Assembly: GCA_030067055.1 (NCBI GenBank)
Contig: JASJAL010000066.1
Span: 1-18,248 of the forward strand
DNA length: 18,248 nt
DNA from: Kiloniellales bacterium
GTDB taxonomy: Bacteria > Pseudomonadota > Alphaproteobacteria > Kiloniellales > JAKSBE01
Direction: 5' to 3'
Below the pieces are notes generated by a model. It searched no databases. It had not been told where the DNA came from and saw only the letters and a list, made by a program, of their open reading frames with translations. Position 1 is the stretch's first letter. The number at the start of each line of letters is the position of its first letter. Positions 1-6,321 of the stretch are shown here, piece after piece. The position numbers and the translations under genes are program-made.

Positions 1-1
1 C

Positions 2-115
2 TTGGCGAATCGGATTTACGAGAGCTTCGACAAGGCCCGCACAGACGTCGCCGGCTGGATGAAGCTGTCCGACGTCGGCTACTCGCTGAAGCGAAACCGG
101 GTGCTCGGTCTCTAA
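2..115 (+). CDS. TRAP transporter substrate-binding protein, DctP type (C-terminal fragment)
   Basis: Only the last 37 codons are in the window; the gene begins upstream. The readable tail runs LANRIYESFDKARTDV and then GWMKLSDVGYSLKR before a TAA stop. An aromatic 'I-x-x-S-[YF]' segment followed by 'W-x-x-L-S-D-x-x-Y' and a basic end is how the last helix of many periplasmic DctP-family solute receptors finishes. The identification is strengthened by the DctQ and DctM permease genes that follow on the same strand, the usual binding-protein, small-permease, large-permease order. The protein would be exported, bind an organic acid or similar solute in the periplasm and deliver it to the membrane subunits. 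The substrate cannot be read from this fragment. Confidence 0.75.
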   Translation: MANRIYESFDKARTDVAGWMKLSDVGYSLKRNRVLGL

Positions 116-143
116 AGAGGCCGGGCCCGCAAGACCTGAGCGG

Positions 144-168
144 GGGACGGGGCCGGTGGCCCCGTCCC
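144..168 (+). promoter_or_regulatory. Strong intercistronic hairpin between TRAP binding-protein and permease genes
   Basis: A perfect 11-bp inverted repeat, GGGACGGGGCC (144-154) and GGCCCCGTCCC (158-168), is separated by only GGT. It lies in the 87-bp gap after the binding-protein stop and 34 bp before the dctQ start. No T-run follows, so it is not a canonical intrinsic terminator. Stable hairpins in this position commonly protect the upstream mRNA or dampen downstream transcription, so that the binding protein is made in excess over the permeases. That role is inferred here. Confidence 0.6.
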
Positions 169-202
169 GACCTCCCGCCCCGAGTCCCAGGCCCGCTGCG
201 CG

Positions 203-1204
203 ATGGCTGACGCCCTCTCCACCGGAAAGCCCGACGAATACCTGCCGAGCGGGACAGTGCTCGGATTCCGCTATCTTGCCTGGGCTATCGTCACCACCCT
301 CTTCGTCTTTTTGGCCAACGCCTACCTGAAGTTCTGGCTGGGTTGGCCGGGAGTCGTCGCGGCCACGAGTGGCGGCGGCACGCTCGCCTGGTTGCAGGTT
401 CTCTTCTACGTCGGGGCGCTCGCCGGCCCGGCAGCCTTCGTCATCAGGACCAAGGGCCGCAGCCTGCGTCGGGACGCCGAAGCTCTGACGGCCATGGCCG
501 CCTACATCACTCGGGCCGCCTTCTGGATGGTGTTCCTGGTCGGCATCGCAGACGCGGCGATCTCCTTCCTGCGGGTCGAGGGACTGCTGGAAGGCATCGT
601 CGGCCAGCAGCTGACCCAGGACCTCGGCCGCAACCAGTTCCGCGGCCCCTTCGTCCACATGCCGCTGATCGCCCTGTCATTGGTCGTCGCCGCCTTCACC
701 CGGACCCTGGGCTTTACCTGGCTCGCCCTTCTGGTCGTGCTGGCCGAGCTGCAGATCGTGGTCTCGCGCTTCGTCTTCTCCTACGAGCAAGCCTTCATGG
801 GCGACCTGGTGCGGTTCTGGTACGGCGGCCTGTTCCTCTTCGCCAGCGCCCACACCCTGCTCGAGGACGGCCATGTCAGGGTCGACGTGCTCTACGCCGG
901 CTTCACCGAGCGGACCAAGGGGCTGGTCAACGCAGCCGGTGCGCTGATCCTCGGAATTCCGCTTTGCTGGGTGGTGCTGGCCATCGGCTTCGGCCAGCGC
1001 TCGAGCATCATCGCCAGCCCGCTGCTCGCTTTCGAGGTGACCCAGGCCGGCTTCGGGATGTACGTGAAGTATCTCCTGGCCGGCTTCCTGGCGATCTTTG
1101 CCGCCTCGATGATGATCCAGTTCGCCTCCACCGTCCTGGAAGGCATCGCCGACTACCGCGGCGAACCCGGCAAACGCCGGGTGGCCTCCGAAATCGTGCA
1201 CTGA
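203..1204 (+). CDS. TRAP transporter small permease, DctQ type, enlarged
   Basis: This is the small membrane subunit of a tripartite ATP-independent periplasmic (TRAP) transporter, which pairs with DctM to drive Na+-coupled uptake of the solute captured by the binding protein. The conserved DctQ-like segment is in the C-terminal half: a hydrophobic helix around residues 203-220 leads into DGHVRVDVLY (222-231), the usual 'H-[IV]-x-[VI]-D' loop. About seven or eight hydrophobic segments are visible (roughly 20-46, 60-82, 100-123, 150-167, 170-193, 205-221, 243-264, 288-309). At 333 residues it is much longer than the usual 160-230 residue, four-helix DctQ, with extra helices at the N-terminus. 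The ATG at 203 is the first reasonable start but has no clear Shine-Dalgarno (SD) sequence. It is followed after 24 bp by dctM and is surely cotranscribed with it. Confidence 0.85.
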   Translation: MADALSTGKPDEYLPSGTVLGFRYLAWAIVTTLFVFLANAYLKFWLGWPGVVAATSGGGTLAWLQVLFYVGALAGPAAFVIRTKGRSLRRDAEALTAMAAYITRAAFWMVFLVGIADAAISFLRVEGLLEGIVGQQLTQDLGRNQFRGPFVHMPLIALSLVVAAFTRTLGFTWLALLVVLAELQIVVSRFVFSYEQAFMGDLVRFWYGGLFLFASAHTLLEDGHVRVDVLYAGFTERTKGLVNAAGALILGIPLCWVVLAIGFGQRSSIIASPLLAFEVTQAGFGMYVKYLLAGFLAIFAASMMIQFASTVLEGIADYRGEPGKRRVASEIVH

Positions 1205-1228
1205 GGCCGGAGGGACCGAGACGGCACC

Positions 1229-3892
1229 ATGGAGCTGCTTTTCCTCGCCCTGTTGATCGTCCTCATGGTCTGGGCCCTGGGCTCCGGCTTTCCGGTCGCC
1301 TTCGCCCTGCCCGGCGCCGCGATTCTGTCGATCAGTGCTGCCGCCCTGGCCGGCTGGATCTTCGCCGGCGATACCGGCGCCTATTTCGCCCAGGGCGGCC
1401 CGGCCCAGTGGCTGACCGCCGGGGTCACCAACTTCCGCGGCATCTACTGGGAAGCCGAGCGCGACACCCTGATCGCGATCCCCCTCTTCGTGTTCATGGG
1501 GATCATGCTCCAGCGCTCGAAGATCGCCGAGGACCTGCTGGTCACCATGGCCCAGCTCTTCGGGCCGATGCCGGGCGGCCTGGGCATCTCCGTGGTCTTC
1601 GTCGGCGCGCTGCTGGCGGCAACCACCGGAATCGTCGGCGCCACGGTCGTCGCCATGGGCCTGATCTCCCTGCCGGCGATGATGCGCAACAAATACTCCA
1701 ACCCGCTGGCGACCGGGACCATCGCGGCCTCCGGCACCCTGGGCCAGATCATCCCGCCATCGATCGTACTGATCATCCTCGCCGACCAGCTGGCAAGCGC
1801 GGTCGACCAGGCGAGCACCGCCCGCAAGGCGCTTTACAAGTCGGCGACCGGCGAACTCTCGATGCCCTCGGCCTTCGACATCGTCTCGACCAGCGCCGGC
1901 GACATGTTCATGGGCGCCTTCGTGCCGGGCTTCGTGCTGGTCCTGGTCTACATGGCCTTCATCCTGATCCTGGCCCTGCTCCGTCCCAAGCTGGCGCCGC
2001 CGGTGCCCTTCGAAGGCCGCTTCGACACCGCCTTCGCGCTCAGGGTCCTGCTGATCCTGGTGCCGCCCCTGACCCTGATCTTCGTCGTCCTTGGCTCGAT
2101 CATCATGGGCATCGCGACGGTCAACCAGGCCGGGGCGATCGGCGCCGTCGGCGCCACCGTCATGGCGGGCTATCGCCTGGCCGAAGGCAGCCCCGGCGCC
2201 TACCGGCCGGCGATCCTGGCGGTCGCCTCGATCGTCGCCCTGGCCCTGATCACCAACATCGCGCCGATCAACGTCAAGAACATCCAGACCGGCGGCGACG
2301 TCGTCGCTCTGGTCCTGGCCGTCATCGCGTCCGCGGCCTTCCTGGCCTCCGTGATCTGGAGCTTCTGGCGAACCTTCAAGATCGAGGACACCTTGCGCGG
2401 GGTGATGCTGGAGACCGCCAAGACCACCTCTTTGGTCTTCATTATCCTGCTGGGCGCCGCGATGCTGACCGCCGCCTTCCGGGCCTTCGGCGGCGAGGAG
2501 CTGGTGCGCGAGTTCCTGACCGGCCTGCCGGGCGGCTTCTGGACCCAGTTCGTCATCGTGATGGCGGTGATCTTCCTGCTCGGCTTCTTCCTCGACTTCA
2601 TCGAGATCGCCGTGGTGGTGGTGCCGATCGTCGCACCGATCCTTCTTTCCGATCCCTCGGCCAACGTCACCGCGGTCTGGCTCGGGGTCATGATCGGCCT
2701 GAACATCCAGACCTCCTTCCTGACCCCGCCCTTCGGATTCGCCCTATTCTACCTGCGCGGCGTCGCCCCGCCCTCGGTCCGAACGGTTCAGATCTACAAG
2801 GGCGTGATCGCCTTCATCGGCCTGCAGCTGCTGGCCCTGGCGATCGTCGGCGCCTTCCCGACCCTGGTGAACCACCTGCCGAACCGGATCTCACTGACCT
2901 CCGACACTGCGCCGCCGCCGATCAATCCCAAGCTCCAGTATTGCCTGGAAGAGTACATCTTCGAGGTCTACGACCAGCGCGGCGCCGAGATCCGGGCGAC
3001 CATCGAGACCGCACGCGGGCTCGAGATCGGCTATCTGCCCGACAAGCAGCAGAAGGCCTTCAGCGCCGCCCTCGACAAGTCCGAGGCGACCTTCGGACTG
3101 CTGGAGGAGATCCGCAAGGCCGATGCCGAGGTCGAGGCCCGCAGCGACGCCTATCGCCCGCTGCACACCCAGGTCCGGGCGATCCAGGCCGACATGGCGC
3201 GCCACGACGCCGAGATCCGCGAGCTGAAGACCGAGATCAGCCGGCTCCGCAGCGACAACGCAGAAGAGCAGGCCCTGAAATCCGAGCTCGAAGCCGAGCT
3301 CGCGACCCTCGAGGCGGAGCGCGAGGCGCTGGCCGCCTCAATCCCGGAGGCCTGGGATGAGGCGCATAAGACCTTTGCCGGCTTCCTCAAGACCGCGGAA
3401 CGGGCCCGCGCCAGCTACCGGCGCAACGTCGACGACGCCTACAAGGCGGTCCGCGAGCTGACCGCCATCGTCGCCGACGCCGAGGCCCTGGCGGCGCTGG
3501 AAAGCGACCTCCGAGGCCTGGGCAACGTGGTCGCGAGCAGCCCGCCCGCCGAGGCCGGCGATCGGGTCGCCGAGATCGCCAAGCTGGTCGGCGGGGTCGA
3601 AGGGGCCCGCGACATCCGCTCGCCGCTCAACAAGGCCCGTCGCGCCCTCAAGGCCAAGACCCCGGACATTCAGGCGGCGACCAAGGAGATCGACGCCGCG
3701 ATCGCGGCATATGCCGAGGACCTGGCCTGGCGGCAGCGGGCAGCGGCGGAGCTGCTTCCAGGGCTGCAGGCCTACGAGGCTGGGATCCGCGACACCATCG
3801 GCCTGCGCCAGCAGCGCCGCCTGCCCGAGGAGCAGGCTATCGCGGTCGCCAGCTGCAATGCCCATCACCGGGACATCTCGCTGCACTTCTAG
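1229..3892 (+). CDS. TRAP transporter large permease, DctM type, with C-terminal coiled-coil extension
   Basis: This is the transport-channel subunit of the TRAP system. Typical DctM segments are present: GFPVAFALPG near the N-terminus, IPLFVFMGIMLQRSKIAEDL from about residue 84, GASGTLGQIIPPSI-like sequence ending near 179 (GQIIPPSI at 172-179), NQAGAIGAVGA near 299 and SFLTPPFGFALFYLRG around 493-509. The membrane part (about 1-550) is longer than the usual ~430 residues. It has an added loop after the PPS motif (about 187-220) and an inserted helical pair at about 318-378. After GAFPTLVNHLP the protein continues for about 325 hydrophilic residues. Residues 624-705 are rich in Glu, Lys, Arg and Leu with heptad spacing, indicating a coiled coil, and the rest is Ala-rich and helical. 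The reading frame stays open to TAG with no sign of a frameshift. GGAGGG at 1209-1214 could serve as a distant SD. The tail's function and its side of the membrane are unknown. Confidence 0.9.
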   Translation: MELLFLALLIVLMVWALGSGFPVAFALPGAAILSISAAALAGWIFAGDTGAYFAQGGPAQWLTAGVTNFRGIYWEAERDTLIAIPLFVFMGIMLQRSKIAEDLLVTMAQLFGPMPGGLGISVVFVGALLAATTGIVGATVVAMGLISLPAMMRNKYSNPLATGTIAASGTLGQIIPPSIVLIILADQLASAVDQASTARKALYKSATGELSMPSAFDIVSTSAGDMFMGAFVPGFVLVLVYMAFILILALLRPKLAPPVPFEGRFDTAFALRVLLILVPPLTLIFVVLGSIIMGIATVNQAGAIGAVGATVMAGYRLAEGSPGAYRPAILAVASIVALALITNIAPINVKNIQTGGDVVALVLAVIASAAFLASVIWSFWRTFKIEDTLRGVMLETAKTTSLVFIILLGAAMLTAAFRAFGGEELVREFLTGLPGGFWTQFVIVMAVIFLLGFFLDFIEIAVVVVPIVAPILLSDPSANVTAVWLGVMIGLNIQTSFLTPPFGFALFYLRGVAPPSVRTVQIYKGVIAFIGLQLLALAIVGAFPTLVNHLPNRISLTSDTAPPPINPKLQYCLEEYIFEVYDQRGAEIRATIETARGLEIGYLPDKQQKAFSAALDKSEATFGLLEEIRKADAEVEARSDAYRPLHTQVRAIQADMARHDAEIRELKTEISRLRSDNAEEQALKSELEAELATLEAEREALAASIPEAWDEAHKTFAGFLKTAERARASYRRNVDDAYKAVRELTAIVADAEALAALESDLRGLGNVVASSPPAEAGDRVAEIAKLVGGVEGARDIRSPLNKARRALKAKTPDIQAATKEIDAAIAAYAEDLAWRQRAAAELLPGLQAYEAGIRDTIGLRQQRRLPEEQAIAVASCNAHHRDISLHF

Positions 3893-3946
3893 GCTTGGCC
3901 CGGGCCGCCGGGCCTCCGCCCCGGATGTCACCGAAATGTCCCGGGA

Positions 3947-3974
3947 TTGCCCGGTTTCCGCCCGTCCCGGGCAA
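3947..3974 (+). terminator. Possible terminator hairpin after the TRAP operon
   Basis: A perfect 8-bp inverted repeat, TTGCCCGG (3947-3954) and CCGGGCAA (3967-3974), has a 12-nt loop and is followed by CCGGATCTTTACCATTTCT, which contains short T clusters but no true T-run. A smaller 6-bp stem, GGCCCG/CGGGCC (3897-3902, 3909-3914), sits just after the dctM stop. Together they probably end or attenuate the TRAP transcript before the ankyrin genes. Termination strength is uncertain. Confidence 0.4.
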
Positions 3975-4080
3975 CCGGATCTTTACCATTTCTAAAGTAC
4001 AAAGGGGGCTCGGCGGCGCTTCGCTCGAACGCGCCATATGACGCGATGACTTCCAGGTAGGGAGCGGTTCGGATCAGGCG

Positions 4081-4815
4081 ATGCGGTGGCTTGCGGCACT
4101 TCTCTGCACCCTGCCCCTTGTGGCCTGGACCCCATCGGCGAAAGCCGATTCCCTTCATGATGCCGCCCAGGACGGAGACCTAGCCCGGGTCGAAGCCCTT
4201 CTGGCCCAGGGCAACTCGCCCGACGCGACCGGCGGCGACGGCAACACCGCACTCTACATAGCCGCCTACCGCGGCAATGCGGAGGTCGTCGAGGCCCTGC
4301 TCGCCGGGGGCGCCGACCCGACCCGCGCCGGCCGCAAGGAGGTCTCACCGCTGCACGCGGCGATCGGCCGCGGCCACGTCGAGATCGCCGATCGGCTGAT
4401 CGAGGCCGGGGCCAAAGTCGACCGCCGGACCGCCAAGGGCGAAACGCCCTTGCACCGGGCGGCCAAGACCGGCACCGGCGTGACCGAGCTGCTGGTCAAC
4501 TGGGGCGCCAAGCTGGAGCTGCGCGACCGGCGGCAGCGCAGCGCGTTGCACATCGCGGCCGCCGGCGGCGTGCTGGGCAGCGTCTTCGTGCTGGTCAAGT
4601 CCGGCAGCGACGTCAATGCCCGCGATGCCGAGGCACGAACGCCGCTGCACCTAGCCGCCGCGCGCGGCCACGCGACCTCGGCCGAGGTCCTGGTGCTGCA
4701 CGGGGCCGAGGTCAACGCCCGGGATTCCTCGGGCCGCAGCCCGCTCTCCATGGCCCTCGCCAAGGGCCATAAGGACGTGGCCGCCGCCCTGCGACGGCGC
4801 GGCGCTCGGGAATAA
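4081..4815 (+). CDS. Exported ankyrin-repeat protein
   Basis: A 244-residue protein with a Sec-type signal peptide: Arg2, a hydrophobic core at 3-16, and a probable cleavage site SAKA|DS after residue 22. The mature part consists almost entirely of about seven ankyrin repeats beginning near residues 24, 55, 88, 121, 153, 186 and 219. Each shows the familiar T-P-L-H-x-A-A ... G-x-x-x-V-x-x-L-[LI] ... G-A-x-[VP] pattern with a 32-33 residue period. Ankyrin repeats are protein-protein binding modules, so a periplasmic or surface scaffold or partner-binding role is likely, but the partner is not evident. A related protein follows 62 bp downstream on the same strand, and the two share GDLARVE[AS]LLAQG, suggesting tandem duplication. 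No catalytic domain is present. Confidence 0.85.
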   Translation: MRWLAALLCTLPLVAWTPSAKADSLHDAAQDGDLARVEALLAQGNSPDATGGDGNTALYIAAYRGNAEVVEALLAGGADPTRAGRKEVSPLHAAIGRGHVEIADRLIEAGAKVDRRTAKGETPLHRAAKTGTGVTELLVNWGAKLELRDRRQRSALHIAAAGGVLGSVFVLVKSGSDVNARDAEARTPLHLAAARGHATSAEVLVLHGAEVNARDSSGRSPLSMALAKGHKDVAAALRRRGARE

Positions 4816-4877
4816 GTGCAGAGATCGGAAGGGCCGATGACAGAGGGCCCGTTTGAAACGGAAGGATCGAAACGACC

Positions 4878-5555
4878 ATGAAGATCATCGGCGCCTGCCT
4901 TACCCTCTGCCTGTTGCTCGCCGTCGGCGGGATGGTCGCGACCCGGGACTTCCACCCCGCCGCCGCCAGCGCAACCGGGGCACCGGCCCTGCACCGTGCC
5001 GCCCTTGCCGGCGACCTCGCACGGGTCGAGTCGCTGCTGGCGCAAGGTACGCCGGTTGACGTCCGCGACGGATCGGGCAACACCGCCCTGCACCCGGCCG
5101 CCAGCATGGGCCACGTCGAGATCGCCCGGCGCCTGATCCAGGCCGGCGCAGCGGTCGACGGCAACAACGCCCTCGCCTTCACCCCACTGCATCAGGCCGC
5201 CGCTTTCGGACAGCTGGAAGTCGCCGAACTGCTGATCGAGAAGGGCGCCGACGTCAACGCGCGCCAGCAGCAGGGCGCTTCGCCCCTGCACCTGGCGGCG
5301 ATGGGCGGCCAGGGCAGCCTGGTCGAGCTGTTGCTCTCGGCCGCGGCCGAGGTCGACGCGCGCAACGACAAGGACGCGACGCCGCTCGATCTCGCGGTCC
5401 TGATGGGCGAAGCGGCGGTGGTGGGCCAGCTGCTCGACCGCGGCGCGGCCCTGACCGGCGGCGCCGGCAGCGGACAGTCCTCGCTGGCCCTGGCCCGCGA
5501 GCTAGGCCATCACGAGGTGGTCGCCGTCCTGGCGCAGTACAGCGTGGCGGACTGA
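4878..5555 (+). CDS. Exported ankyrin-repeat protein (paralogue of the preceding gene)
   Basis: 225 residues. The N-terminus MKIIGACLTLCLLLAVGGMV is a signal peptide or signal anchor; cleavage near AAA-SA around residue 30 is possible. About six ankyrin repeats follow, starting near residues 36, 68, 101, 134, 167 and 200, for example FTPLHQAAAFGQLEVAELLI and ASPLHLAAMGGQGSLVELLL. The last repeat is degenerate and acts as a C-terminal cap. GGAAGG at 4860-4865 is a plausible, somewhat distant SD for the ATG at 4878. It is probably cotranscribed with the upstream ankyrin gene and so similar that the two may bind the same partner or each other. It ends 23 bp before the convergent bioY stop. The function beyond protein binding is unknown. 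Confidence 0.85.
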   Translation: MKIIGACLTLCLLLAVGGMVATRDFHPAAASATGAPALHRAALAGDLARVESLLAQGTPVDVRDGSGNTALHPAASMGHVEIARRLIQAGAAVDGNNALAFTPLHQAAAFGQLEVAELLIEKGADVNARQQQGASPLHLAAMGGQGSLVELLLSAAAEVDARNDKDATPLDLAVLMGEAAVVGQLLDRGAALTGGAGSGQSSLALARELGHHEVVAVLAQYSVAD

Positions 5556-5556
5556 T

Positions 5557-5568
5557 CCCCTTTCGGGG
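5557..5568. other. Short hairpin between convergent genes
   Basis: CCCC-TTTC-GGGG lies in the 23 bp between the second ankyrin gene (+) and bioY (-). The stem is only 4 bp and no T-run follows on either strand, so it is at best a weak bidirectional terminator. Confidence 0.2.
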
Positions 5569-5578
5569 CAATCCAGCC

Positions 5579-6223
5579 CTATTCGGCGTCCCGCCGGCTC
5601 CTGGCCAAGAGCTTCCAGGCCAGCGGCAGGGCCGCCGCGGCGAGTGCCAGCTTCAGGGCGTCACCCAGTAGGAAGGGCGTGAGGCCGGCGCTCAGCGCCA
5701 CCGTGAAGGCGGCATCCATGGCCAGGGCCTTGGCCGAAGCCAGGAAGACCGTCAGCCAGGCCAGGCCCGGCAGATAGATCACGATATTGCCCAGCAGCAT
5801 CGCCAGCGCCGTGGTCAGCGGGCCGCGGTCCCAGCCGCGCTCGGCCAGGTAGCCGATCAGCCCGGCCGCCAGCACGAAGCCGACGAGGTAACCGCCTGTC
5901 GGCCCCATCAGGACCGCCGGGCCGGCGGCGAAGCCGGCGAAGACCGGCAGGCCGGCGGCACCTTGGGCGAGGTAAAGGGCCAGGGTCGCCGCCCCCAGGC
6001 GCGCGCCGTAGGCCATGCCGATGACCAGGACGGCGAAGGTCTGGCCGGTGATCGGCACCGGCCAGAGCGGCACCTCGATCTGCGCCGAGGCCGCGACCAG
6101 GAGGCTGCCGAGCACCGCCAGCAGGGCCGGGCGCAGCAGGCGCTGCGCGTCCCGGCGCGGCCAGAGAACCGAGGCCAGGGTCGGCTGCGCGCCCTGGAGT
6201 CCGGCGGGATGGGTGAGGCTCAT
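5579..6223 (-). CDS. bioY: Biotin transporter BioY (ECF S component)
   Basis: BioY is the membrane-embedded substrate-binding subunit of energy-coupling-factor biotin transporters. The 214-residue protein shows the family marks: QIEVPLWPVPITGQTFAVL (48-66), YLAQGAAGLPVFAGF (84-98), GPTGGYLVGF (107-116) and FLLGDALK (184-191), with about six hydrophobic helices. I chose the ATG at 6223 because AGGGAG lies a few bases upstream and because homology begins soon after it; the frame remains open further upstream but would run into parC. No EcfA ATPases, EcfT or bioM/bioN genes are in the window. The protein therefore either works alone, as reported for some solitary BioY proteins, or uses an energising module encoded elsewhere. 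It lies downstream of parC on the same strand. Confidence 0.93.
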   Translation of the reverse strand: MSLTHPAGLQGAQPTLASVLWPRRDAQRLLRPALLAVLGSLLVAASAQIEVPLWPVPITGQTFAVLVIGMAYGARLGAATLALYLAQGAAGLPVFAGFAAGPAVLMGPTGGYLVGFVLAAGLIGYLAERGWDRGPLTTALAMLLGNIVIYLPGLAWLTVFLASAKALAMDAAFTVALSAGLTPFLLGDALKLALAAAALPLAWKLLARSRRDAE

Positions 6224-6292
6224 GGTCTGCTCCCTGCTGCTGGTGATGCGACCGCAGCGGCACTGCGCCGGGCCGCGCTGTCTTTGATCGCA

Positions 6293-6321
6293 GATATATC
6301 GCGGCGTCCCGGCCGCGTCAC
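6293..6321 (-). promoter_or_regulatory. Candidate bioY promoter
   Basis: On the minus strand GTGACG (-35, complement of 6316-6321) is 17 bp from TATATC (-10, complement of 6293-6298). It overlaps the parC stop codon and lies about 70 bp upstream of the bioY start. The -10 sits in the palindrome GATATATC (6293-6300). Each hexamer matches consensus at four positions. The spacing is good but in GC-rich alphaproteobacteria this is only suggestive. Confidence 0.3.

Noticed and set aside
343..3360. A 1005-codon open frame overlapping dctQ and dctM on the plus strand
   Set aside because: Its translation is Arg/Pro/Gly/Asp-rich with no membrane or domain pattern, while the other frame encodes clear TRAP permeases. 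It is a high-GC shadow frame.
4266..5291. A 341-codon minus-strand frame across both ankyrin genes
   Set aside because: It spans the gap between the two ankyrin genes and has Arg/Ala/Ser-rich composition; the ankyrin pattern on the plus strand is clear.
4081..5555. Ankyrin repeats as a DNA tandem repeat or repeat array
   Set aside because: The periodicity is at protein level (33 residues) with diverged DNA; it is a protein fold rather than a nucleotide repeat or CRISPR.
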